Source of the DNA: Lutimaribacter_A marinistellae
GTDB taxonomy: Bacteria; Pseudomonadota; Alphaproteobacteria; Rhodobacterales; Rhodobacteraceae
NCBI RefSeq assembly: GCF_042648365.1
Contig: NZ_JBHRXI010000001.1
Location: forward strand, 62,001 to 126,000
DNA length: 64,000 bases
Direction: 5' to 3'
Shown here: positions 49,867 through 57,062 of the stretch, piece by piece
How positions within the stretch are numbered: the stretch's first letter is position 1
Layout of the letters: each line of letters opens with the position of its first letter
Notes under the pieces: generated by a model
Told to the model about the DNA's origin: nothing
Databases searched by the model: none
Seen by the model: only the letters and a program-made list of their open reading frames with translations
Position numbers and translations under genes: made by a program

Positions 49867-51705
49867 TTATGGATCGGCGCCCGGAACGCCTGCCTTGCGC
49901 AGCCCGTCGAGGAAGTGGTCGCGATAGGCATTGTCCTGAAACCGCTGGAAGGCGCTGAAGGTCTCGAATGTGGGCTCGAACCCCAATGTGCGCAGTTCCT
50001 CCATCTCCCACTCGGCATCGTCCGTTCGACCGAGATGGCCATAGGTCGAAACCACGTAGATGTGGTTGGGGCGCCAGCGGGAATTACGCTTTATGGATTT
50101 CAGGAAGCTTTCCTCGGCGGCTTCGTAGCGGGTCAGGTGGAATTGGTTCGCGCCCAGGGCATAGAAGTACCAGAAGGGGAAATGCGGGTTGAGCCGCATC
50201 GCGGTTTCGATATGGGCGAGCCCCTCTTCGGCGCGGCCCATGAGGTGCAGCGTGTTGGCCAGCATGGCGTGACCGTCAGCATAGTTGGGGTCGATGGCGA
50301 TGGCCTGCCGGAGGCTGTCGAGTGCCTCCTCGCCATCGAAGAATTCCTTGCGGGTGTAGACGCGGGCCAGCGCCCAGTAGGCTAGCGGCAGGTTCCGGTC
50401 CTTGGCGATCGCCTCGCGGGCGAGACTGCGTGCCAGTTCGAGGGCGGTTGTCGGCTCCTCGGTCCAGCCGGATTCGACCGCCATGGTATAGGCGGTGGCC
50501 AGCCGGGCCTTGGCGGTGACGAAATCGGGATCATGTTCGAGGGCCTCGTGATAGAGGCGGATCGCGGCGCGGGTGGAGTCGCGGGTAAAGAAGCTTTCCT
50601 GCTGTCGGGCGCGCAGATAGGCGTCGTAGGCTTCGGTGTTCTCGGTCATGGTGCGCGAGAGTTTCTCGGCCTCTTCGGGGGTCAGCTCGACCTTGAGCGC
50701 GGCGGTGATGCGGCTGCGGACATCGTCCTGAAGCTCGAAGATGTCGGCGACCTTGCGGTCGTAGCGTTCCGCCCAGACATGCGCGCCGGTATCGGTATCC
50801 ACGAGCTGGGCGTTGATGCGGATACGGTCGCCGGCGCGGCGTAGACTGCCGGTGACGATGTAGCGGACACCCAGCTGCGTGGCGACGGTCGACAGATCGA
50901 TGGCATTGTCGCGGTAGGCAAAGCTCGACTCGCGGGCGATGACCAGCAGGCCGGAGACCTTGGCCAGATCGGTGATGAGGTCGTCTGTGATGCCGTCGGC
51001 GAGGTAGTCTTCTTCACCGGAAGCCGAGAGGGAATCGAAGGGAAGAACGGCGAGCGAGGGAAGCAGCGCCGCTTGCCTTACCGCTGGTTCGGGCGCGGTC
51101 GGCGAGGCGCGCCAGGGTTGCCAGAGGATTGCGGCCAGTCCGACGCAGAGCACCGCCAGCGATGCCGCGATCAACCTTTTGGGCGCGGGGCGCGGTGGCG
51201 CAGCGCCACTGGCCTGCGGTTCGGCGCGAAGAACATGCACCGGGCGGGATATGTTCTTGACCTGTTGCGCGCCCATGTCGCGCCAGCCAATGCCGAGGCG
51301 CGGCTCGACATGGTCGTGGACCTGTTTCGAGACGAGGACGGCGCCAGGTTCGGCCAGGGATTCGAGGCGTGCGGCAATGTTCACACCGTCGCCGTGGAGG
51401 TCATCGCCCTCGGCGATCACGTCCCCGAGATGGATGCCGATGCGCAGGGCGATCGGGTGGTGCCGGGCCATGTCGGACTGGATCTTGAGCGCACAGGACA
51501 CGGCATCGACAACGCTGGGAAACTCGGCCAGCAGGCCATCGCCCATGAGCTTGAAGACGCGGCCGCCACTTTCACCGATGCGGGGCATGACGGTTTCGGA
51601 CAATAGAACCTGCAGGGCATCGTATGTGCCCTGTTCGTCAGCTTCCATCAGGCGGCTGTATCCCGCGACATCCGCCGCGAGGATCGTGGTGAGACGCCTT
51701 TCCAA
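49867..51705 (-). CDS. Adenylate cyclase with TolB-like and TPR domains
   Basis: A 612-residue protein with an N-terminal class III cyclase domain (about 1-165: TTILAADVAGYSRLMEADEQ, LMGDGLLAEFPS, DGVNIAARLESLA), one membrane helix near 185-200, a TolB-N/FlgO-like domain (LAVLPFDSLSASGEEDYLADG) and C-terminal TPR repeats (~390-560). The metal aspartates are Asp12 and the GDG aspartate. Such proteins are frequent in alphaproteobacteria. The start is TTG at 51705 (ERRLTTILAAD), with GGAG 9 bases upstream; an earlier TTG at 51747 falls in a hairpin. Confidence 0.87.
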   Translation of the reverse strand: MERRLTTILAADVAGYSRLMEADEQGTYDALQVLLSETVMPRIGESGGRVFKLMGDGLLAEFPSVVDAVSCALKIQSDMARHHPIALRIGIHLGDVIAEGDDLHGDGVNIAARLESLAEPGAVLVSKQVHDHVEPRLGIGWRDMGAQQVKNISRPVHVLRAEPQASGAAPPRPAPKRLIAASLAVLCVGLAAILWQPWRASPTAPEPAVRQAALLPSLAVLPFDSLSASGEEDYLADGITDDLITDLAKVSGLLVIARESSFAYRDNAIDLSTVATQLGVRYIVTGSLRRAGDRIRINAQLVDTDTGAHVWAERYDRKVADIFELQDDVRSRITAALKVELTPEEAEKLSRTMTENTEAYDAYLRARQQESFFTRDSTRAAIRLYHEALEHDPDFVTAKARLATAYTMAVESGWTEEPTTALELARSLAREAIAKDRNLPLAYWALARVYTRKEFFDGEEALDSLRQAIAIDPNYADGHAMLANTLHLMGRAEEGLAHIETAMRLNPHFPFWYFYALGANQFHLTRYEAAEESFLKSIKRNSRWRPNHIYVVSTYGHLGRTDDAEWEMEELRTLGFEPTFETFSAFQRFQDNAYRDHFLDGLRKAGVPGADP

Positions 51706-51721
51706 AACGTGCGCTCCGGTT

Positions 51722-51742
51722 CCGCAGGGGTGACCCCTGCGG
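51722..51742 (-). terminator. Hairpin between the IalB and cyclase-TPR genes
   Basis: CCGCAGGGG (51722-51730) and CCCCTGCGG (51734-51742) form a perfect 9-bp stem with a 3-base loop, 70 bases after the ialB stop. No T run follows on the minus strand, so it may terminate weakly or stabilise the upstream message. Confidence 0.45.
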
Positions 51743-51811
51743 ATCAAATCCTACGGACGGAGCGTTTCGCGGTCCAGATGCTTGCGCGCCCGAGCGGCGC
51801 CGCAGGGCGGG

Positions 51812-52360
51812 TCAGCCGCCGCAGCGTTTCTCGGCGTCCTCGAAGGCGGCGGTGAACCCAAGGAGCGAGAAAGTATCCTTGGTCTGTGTACCGCGCGAAG
51901 AGCGTGCCGTGAGCACCGCCTCGGTCCCGCGCTTGAGGGCGGTGATGATCTTGGCGTCGTCCGCCTCGGTCGCGGGCCAGGCCCATTCGCCCTCGGTGAA
52001 AAGCTCGAACTCGGTTCCGCCGATATTGAGATTGACGGTCGAGCCTTCGGCGAACGGGTAGCCGCCGGTAAAGGTCACCTGCCCGTCGACGCCCGCGTTG
52101 GGCCTGAAGAACACGAAGAGCAGGATGTCGCCGCGCCGCACCGCGACGACGCGCCCGCCGCGCGTGTTGACCGTTTCCTTGGGCGAGGAGACGCTCCAGC
52201 ATTCGGTTGGGTCATCCTCGACGAAAACGCTCCAATCGGTCTTGGCCGCGACCCGGTTGGTGCTCTCTGCTTCTTGCGCATGTGCGTTTGGTGTGACTGT
52301 TACGGCGGCCATCGCGGCCATGCACAGGCCCGCGACGCCGCAGGCGAGCTTCGATCCCAT
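51812..52360 (-). CDS. IalB-family (invasion associated locus B) secreted protein
   Basis: A 182-residue protein with a signal peptide (residues 1-28, ending NAHA). The mature part matches the IalB family: ECWSVSSPKETVNTRGGR near the front, ILLFVFFRPNAGVDGQVTF, then an FTAAFEDAEKRCGG end with a second cysteine. IalB was named in Bartonella but is widespread in free-living alphaproteobacteria; its molecular role is unknown. It is divergent from the asparaginase gene. Confidence 0.88.
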   Translation of the reverse strand: MGSKLACGVAGLCMAAMAAVTVTPNAHAQEAESTNRVAAKTDWSVFVEDDPTECWSVSSPKETVNTRGGRVVAVRRGDILLFVFFRPNAGVDGQVTFTGGYPFAEGSTVNLNIGGTEFELFTEGEWAWPATEADDAKIITALKRGTEAVLTARSSRGTQTKDTFSLLGFTAAFEDAEKRCGG

Positions 52361-52530
52361 TTGTCCAGCCTCCTAGACCGACCTTAACCTCAATTGTTCC
52401 GGGACGTGCGGCGCTTTGCTGCCCGTCTGACTTGTACGTCCCTTCGTTTGCCGACATACACCTACTATCGCAGGTTTCGCCATGAACGAAAGGCCGATTG
52501 GCAAGTTTTCGCGCAGGAAAGGAATGCAGC

Positions 52531-53529
52531 ATGACCGACCCCGTGACAATGACCGAACTGTGGCGCGGCGAGCTGCTGGAAAGCCTGCATCGCGGTCATG
52601 CCGTGATCTGCGACGAGACGGGGCAGGTGGTTCAGGCCTGGGGTGATCCGGGCGCGGTGATCTATCCACGCTCGTCATGCAAGATGATCCAGGCGCTGCC
52701 GCTGATCACCTCGGGCGCGGCGGCCAAGTGGCAGCTGGGGCCGGAGCAGCTTGCGCTGGCCTGCGCGTCGCATAACGGAGCGGCGATCCATACCGACCGG
52801 GTCCGTGCCTGGGCCGAGATGCTGGGGCTGGGCGAGGCGGATTTCCGATGTGGCCCGCAGGACCCCGACGATCGCGATGCGCACGAGGCGTTGATCCGCG
52901 CGCATGAGCAGCCGTGCCAGATCCACAACAACTGTTCGGGCAAGCATGCCGGGTTCCTGACGCTGTCGCAGCACATGGGCGCCGGGCCGGAGTATATCGA
53001 GATCGACCATCCTGTGCAGCAGGCGGTGCGCGCAGCCTTTGAAGAGGTGACGGGTGAGACAAGCCCGGGTTACGGCATCGACGGATGCTCTGCACCGAAT
53101 TTCGCCACGACGGTCGAGGGGCTTGCACGTGCCATGGCGTGGTTTGCCAGCGCGGGCGGGCGCAGCGACAGGCAGAGCGCGGCCGCGGTCGACCTGGTCG
53201 ATGCGATGACGCGCCATCCCGAGTTGGTGGCCGGAGAGGGACGGGCCTGCACCGAACTGATGCGCGCGATGGGCGGGCGCGTTGCCATCAAGACCGGCGC
53301 GGAAGCGGTGTTCGTCGCGATTATCCCCGAGAAGAAGCTGGGCGTAGCGGTCAAGATCGTGGATGGCGCGACGCGGGCCAGCGAATGCGCCATCGCGGCG
53401 ATCCTGTCCCATCTGGGTGTGCTGGATGCGGACCACCCCGCGGCCCGCACCTTTCTGAACCCCGAGATCAAGAGCCGGCGCGGTATCCATGCCGGCGAGA
53501 TCCGCCCGGCCGGGGGGTTCCCGGCCTAA
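52531..53529 (+). CDS. L-asparaginase II (Rhizobium etli type)
   Basis: A 332-residue asparaginase of the PF06089 family, which is serine beta-lactamase-like and unrelated to E. coli AnsA/B. Visible active-site blocks are RSSCKMIQALPL, ACASHNGAAIHTDRV, CSGKHAGFLTL, GIDGCSAPNFA and IKTGAEAVF, with the paired Ser-Lys and Cys-Lys-Cys features known from R. etli enzymes. The ATG at 52531 has AGGAAAGGA upstream. It probably hydrolyses L-asparagine in the cytoplasm. It converges with the YciI gene (15-base gap). Confidence 0.92.
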   Translation: MTDPVTMTELWRGELLESLHRGHAVICDETGQVVQAWGDPGAVIYPRSSCKMIQALPLITSGAAAKWQLGPEQLALACASHNGAAIHTDRVRAWAEMLGLGEADFRCGPQDPDDRDAHEALIRAHEQPCQIHNNCSGKHAGFLTLSQHMGAGPEYIEIDHPVQQAVRAAFEEVTGETSPGYGIDGCSAPNFATTVEGLARAMAWFASAGGRSDRQSAAAVDLVDAMTRHPELVAGEGRACTELMRAMGGRVAIKTGAEAVFVAIIPEKKLGVAVKIVDGATRASECAIAAILSHLGVLDADHPAARTFLNPEIKSRRGIHAGEIRPAGGFPA

Positions 53530-53544
53530 CGGTGCCTCGAGGAT

Positions 53545-53859
53545 CTACATTTCCATGATCTCGGCCACCTCGACCGACCCGGTTCCATCGGCGACCATCG
53601 GGCAGCCCTTGGCGAGATCGCAGGCAGCCTGATGCGTGTCGGCACGTATGACGGTAAAGCCCGAGACCGGGTTGGCGCCGCCATCGCCCGCCATGCCTTG
53701 CGCACTGACTGTCATGGACTGGCCCACCGGGTTGCCGGGCACGACGATCGCGTCGCCCATGTTCTGAAACCATGCGCCCCATTCGGCCATGGCCTTTTCG
53801 CCCTCTTCCGGCGTCTGCGGTTTCTTGCCGCCGTGATAGGCGAAGAGATATTGCGGCAT
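53545..53859 (-). CDS. YciI-like (YCII/DGPF) protein
   Basis: A 104-residue ferredoxin-like-fold protein: MPQYLFAYHGGKKPQTPEEG, then MAEWGAWFQNMGDAIVVPGN and GFTVIRADTHQAACDLAKGCP. The family often accompanies ArsR and AHSA1 genes, as here. Its function is unknown, possibly as a small enzyme or sensor. It is 25 bases after the AHSA1 gene on the same strand. Confidence 0.87.
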   Translation of the reverse strand: MPQYLFAYHGGKKPQTPEEGEKAMAEWGAWFQNMGDAIVVPGNPVGQSMTVSAQGMAGDGGANPVSGFTVIRADTHQAACDLAKGCPMVADGTGSVEVAEIMEM

Positions 53860-53884
53860 TGGTCTTTCCTCCCTTTTTTGGCGC

Positions 53885-54310
53885 TCAGGTGTCGAGCAGT
53901 GCGGTGAGCTTGTTGAGCGTCGATGTCCATCCGGCCTCGTGCTCGGCCGTGTCCGCGGCAAGATCGCGATGATCTATAGTCAGTTGCGCGCCTTCGGGCG
54001 CGGCGGTGACGGTCAGGGTAACATGGCTTTCGTCGCCGCGGCGGTCCGACTCGTCATGCCAGGCCCAAGTGAACCCGACCGAGCGCGGGGGATCGACATG
54101 GGTGACGTGGCCCGACACCTTGAACCGCTGGCCTTCGGCATTCGCCATGACCGACGACCAAGGCCCGGTGCGGGTAAAGTCGATATCGCTTTCGGGCACT
54201 GTCATGCCTTCGGGCCCCCACCATTTCAGGATGCGTTCGGGTCGGGTCACCCATTCGAACAGGCGTTCGGGCGGAACAGGAAAGCGGCGCGACAGGGTCA
54301 GGTCGGTCAT
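53885..54310 (-). CDS. SRPBCC/AHSA1-domain protein
   Basis: A 141-residue START-like lipid-binding-fold protein: LSRRFPVPPERLFEWVTRPERILKWWGPEG is the classic AHSA1 opening, and it closes with AEHEAGWTSTLNKLTALL. Members paired with ArsR regulators are common in proteobacteria; the ligand is unknown. Its start overlaps the regulator stop by four bases, so the genes are coupled. Confidence 0.9.
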   Translation of the reverse strand: MTDLTLSRRFPVPPERLFEWVTRPERILKWWGPEGMTVPESDIDFTRTGPWSSVMANAEGQRFKVSGHVTHVDPPRSVGFTWAWHDESDRRGDESHVTLTVTAAPEGAQLTIDHRDLAADTAEHEAGWTSTLNKLTALLDT

Positions 54311-54630
54311 GGTGCCTCCTCGTCGAGAATGGCGGCTTCGAGCCGGTCGAGGCTTCCCTCCCAGAAGTCACGCTTGGAGATCGTCCAGTCGGCGATGAGG
54401 CGGAGCCCATCGGGGCGGATGGAGTAGAGCCGTTGCGCCCCGACGCTGCGTTGCGTCACCAGCCCGGCCTCGCGCAATATCTTCAGGTGACGCGAGATCG
54501 CCGCGCCCGAAATGCCCCGCCCTTCGACAAGGTGGCCTGCGGGGCGTTCGCCATCGGCCATCAATTGCTCGACGATCCCGAAACGGACCGGATCGGAGAG
54601 CGCGGAGAAGGTATCGAGCAGCTTTGTCAT
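54307..54630 (-). CDS. ArsR-family transcriptional regulator
   Basis: A 107-residue winged-helix repressor (110 if the ATG at 54639 is used). It has TFSALSDPVRFGIVEQLMADGE, the recognition segment GISGAAISRHLKILREAGLV and the wing RSVGAQRLYSIRPDGL. There is no CxC metal motif, so it is of the SdpR-like, AHSA1-linked group rather than a metal sensor. A perfect 12-base-arm palindrome overlaps the upstream ATG, which suggests autorepression and favours the downstream start. Confidence 0.88.
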   Translation of the reverse strand: MTKLLDTFSALSDPVRFGIVEQLMADGERPAGHLVEGRGISGAAISRHLKILREAGLVTQRSVGAQRLYSIRPDGLRLIADWTISKRDFWEGSLDRLEAAILDEEAP

Positions 54631-54633
54631 GAC

Positions 54634-54661
54634 CTTCATTTAACACAAATGTTAAATGAAG
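54634..54661. promoter_or_regulatory. Perfect palindrome, operator of the ArsR operon
   Basis: CTTCATTTAACA (54634-54645) and TGTTAAATGAAG (54650-54661) are perfect 12-base inverted arms around CAAA. The element is AT-rich in GC-rich surroundings and overlaps the start of the ArsR gene, the typical place for an autorepressor site. Confidence 0.8.
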
Positions 54662-54685
54662 TCGAGCGGCTTTTCGGAAGTACGT

Positions 54686-55561
54686 TCAGCCTGCGAATTC
54701 GCTGCGAGAATAGCCTTGCAGGTACAAAAGCGCGGTCAGGTCACCGTGATTGATACGGATATCGCACGTTGCCGCGACCGCCGGTTTCGCATGAAGCGCA
54801 ACCCCCATTCCGGCGCGATGCAACATGCCCAGATCATTGGCCCCGTCGCCAACGGCGAGGACATCGTCCTCGGTCACGCCGAGCCGGGTGCTGATGCGTT
54901 CGAGCGCCGAGACCTTGGCTTCGCGCCCCAGGATCGGTCGCCTGACGTCGCCGGTAAGCTTGCCATTCTCGACCAGCAGGTCGTTGGCGTGGTTCTCGTC
55001 AAAGCCCAGCATGGATGCCACCCGGTCGGTGAATGCGGTGAACCCGCCCGAGACCAGCGCCGAGTAGCCGCCATTTGCCCGCATCGTGGCCAGCAAGGTC
55101 TGCGCGCCGGGCATCGGTTCGATACGTGTTTCGATGACATGGGGGATGACCGATTCGTCGAGACCGCGCAGCAATGCGACCCGTTCCAGCAGCGATCCGT
55201 CGAAATCGAGCTCTCCGCGCATGGCACGGGCGGTAATCTCGCGCACGCGGTCGCCTACACCGGCCTCTTCGGCGAGCTCGTCAATGCATTCCTGCCTGAT
55301 CATCGTGCTGTCCATGTCGGCGAGCAGTATCTTCTTGCGGCGATTCGCAGCCGGGTGCACGACGAGATCGGCGCCCATTCCCTGCAGATCGGCCCAGACA
55401 TCCCAGCGGTTACCGGGCATGTCCGGCAAGGCGAACTCGGCCGCCTCGTCAGGGGCGAGCCACTGAACCGCGCCACCGCCCCATGCGTTGCGCAGCGACT
55501 CGACAAGGGCGGGGTCGAGAGTGGGCGCAGCGGGATCGGTCAGGAGCGTGGCAATGTACAT
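54686..55561 (-). CDS. serB: Phosphoserine phosphatase
   Basis: A 291-residue HAD phosphatase for the last step of serine synthesis. The nucleophile motif is LADMDSTMIRQECIDELAEE, the second motif is YSALVSGGFTAFTDRVA, and the third GDGANDLGMLHRAGMGVALHAKP. The N-terminal ~80 residues are a regulatory, ACT-like region. It is divergent from serC across 245 bases that include the serC leader, so serine genes here are a divergent pair. Confidence 0.95.
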   Translation of the reverse strand: MYIATLLTDPAAPTLDPALVESLRNAWGGGAVQWLAPDEAAEFALPDMPGNRWDVWADLQGMGADLVVHPAANRRKKILLADMDSTMIRQECIDELAEEAGVGDRVREITARAMRGELDFDGSLLERVALLRGLDESVIPHVIETRIEPMPGAQTLLATMRANGGYSALVSGGFTAFTDRVASMLGFDENHANDLLVENGKLTGDVRRPILGREAKVSALERISTRLGVTEDDVLAVGDGANDLGMLHRAGMGVALHAKPAVAATCDIRINHGDLTALLYLQGYSRSEFAG

Positions 55562-55740
55562 CGGGCATGTTCCTTTGGACGGGTCGCCCCCTTCTTTGCC
55601 CTGTGCAGCGCAGTGTCAATGCGGTGAGAAGGGCGCCACCACGCTTCGGAGCGCAATGGCGCGGATCGGAAACTTTTGCGATGGCCATGCCGCGACATTC
55701 CGCATCGCGTCGCATTTTGAAGTTGCAGTGCCGCATTCCA

Positions 55741-55806
55741 CCGCTTATTGCGGTCCGTGGGACACCCCTCCCCAACGAGGGGCGTATATCTGGAAGGGTA
55801 ACACCT
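55741..55806 (+). ncRNA. serC leader RNA motif
   Basis: Directly before serC lie CCGC-TTATT-GCGG (55741-55753), GTCC-GTG-GGAC (from 55753), CCCCTC-CCCAAC-GAGGGG (55765-55782) and then GCGTATATCTGGAAGGG containing the ribosome site. This matches my recollection of the alphaproteobacterial serC motif (Rfam serC; Corbino et al.), whose final stem overlaps the serC ribosome site. It probably regulates serC-serA translation or transcription; the ligand, if any, is unknown. Confidence 0.75.
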
Positions 55807-56964
55807 ATGGCTATCGACCAACCGGCAACGCGGCCGGCTAATCCGCGTTTCTCTTCGGGCCCCTGTGCCAAACCTCCTGCATTCGATCTGAACAAGCTCT
55901 CCGGCGCCGCGCTCGGCCGGTCTCACCGCGCTGCGGTGGGCAAGGACAAGCTGAAAGCCGCGATCGAGGAGACGCGAGAGATCCTCGGCGTTCCGGCGGA
56001 TTACAAGATCGGCATCGTACCCGCTTCGGACACCGGCGCGGTCGAAATGGCCATGTGGAGCATGCTGGGCGCACGTGGCGTCGAGATGCTGGCCTGGGAA
56101 AGCTTTGGCGCGGGCTGGGTCACCGACGTGGTCAAGCAACTGAAACTGGACAACGCGATCGTGAAAACCGCCGAGTATGGCGAGATCGTCGACCTGGCCT
56201 CGGTCGATTTTGCCAACGACGTCGTGTTCACATGGAACGGCACGACCAGCGGCGTGCGTGTGCCCAATGGCGACTGGATCGCGGATGACCGCGAAGGCCT
56301 GACGATCTGCGACGCGACAAGCGCGGCCTTTGCCCAGTCCCTGCCGTGGGACAAGCTGGATGTAACGACCTTCTCGTGGCAGAAGGTTCTGGGCGGCGAG
56401 GCGGCACACGGGATGCTGATCCTGTCCCCGCGCGCGGTGGAGCGGCTGGAAAGCTATACGCCCGCGTGGCCCATGCCCAAGATCTTTCGCCTGACAAAGG
56501 GCGGCAAGCTGATCGAAGGTATCTTCAAGGGCGAGACGATCAACACGCCCTCGATGCTGGCGGTCGAGGATTACCTGCTGGCGCTGGACTGGGCGCGCTC
56601 GGTCGGCGGGCTGGAGGGTCTGATCCACCGCGCCGACGCCAACACCAAGGCGGTGGCCGATTTCGTCGAGATGCGCGACTGGATCGATTTCCTTGCGCAT
56701 GATCCGGCGACCCTGTCGAACACCAGTGTCTGCCTGAAGTTCACCGATGCGCGGATCAAGGATGGTGCAGGTTTCGCCAAGGCGGTGGCCAAGCGGCTGG
56801 CCGACGAGGGAGTCGCATATGACATCGGCGCCTATCGCGATGCCCCTCCGGGCCTGCGGATCTGGTGCGGCGGCACGGTTGAAACTTCGGATATCCAGGC
56901 GATGCTGCATTGGCTGGACTGGGCATTCGAAGCCGAAATCGCCGCGCAAACCGAAACCGCCTGA
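55807..56964 (+). CDS. serC: Phosphoserine aminotransferase
   Basis: A 385-residue PLP enzyme that converts 3-phosphohydroxypyruvate to phosphoserine. It starts near NPRFSSGPCAKPPAFDL, and has VPASDTGAVEMAMWSMLG, the FTWNGTTSGVRVPNG loop and the PLP lysine in TTFSWQKVLGGEAAHG. The sequence is of the alphaproteobacterial type. The ATG at 55807 is about 9 bases after GGAAGGG, which lies in the serC leader. It is followed by serA after a structured 98-base spacer. Confidence 0.95.
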   Translation: MAIDQPATRPANPRFSSGPCAKPPAFDLNKLSGAALGRSHRAAVGKDKLKAAIEETREILGVPADYKIGIVPASDTGAVEMAMWSMLGARGVEMLAWESFGAGWVTDVVKQLKLDNAIVKTAEYGEIVDLASVDFANDVVFTWNGTTSGVRVPNGDWIADDREGLTICDATSAAFAQSLPWDKLDVTTFSWQKVLGGEAAHGMLILSPRAVERLESYTPAWPMPKIFRLTKGGKLIEGIFKGETINTPSMLAVEDYLLALDWARSVGGLEGLIHRADANTKAVADFVEMRDWIDFLAHDPATLSNTSVCLKFTDARIKDGAGFAKAVAKRLADEGVAYDIGAYRDAPPGLRIWCGGTVETSDIQAMLHWLDWAFEAEIAAQTETA

Positions 56965-56984
56965 TCGACTGACCGCTCGACGCT

Positions 56985-57022
56985 CCCTTGCGGATGCTCT
57001 TCGATTGAAGAGTCCGCGAGGG
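56985..57022 (+). promoter_or_regulatory. Stem-loop in the serC-serA spacer
   Basis: CCCTTGCGG (56985-56993) pairs with CCGCGAGGG (57014-57022) with one T-G wobble, and inside it CTCTTC pairs with GAAGAG (56997-57012) around GATT. There is no T tail, so it may modulate serA expression or mRNA processing rather than terminate transcription. Confidence 0.6.
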
Positions 57023-57062
57023 CATGCGGGGCGCACCCTATTCCAGACAAGGACCTGAGAAC

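Noticed and set aside
53508..53526. GGCCGGG/CCCGGCC hairpin at the asparaginase 3' end
   Set aside because: It lies inside the last codons, has no T tail, and such short GC stems are common by chance in this composition.
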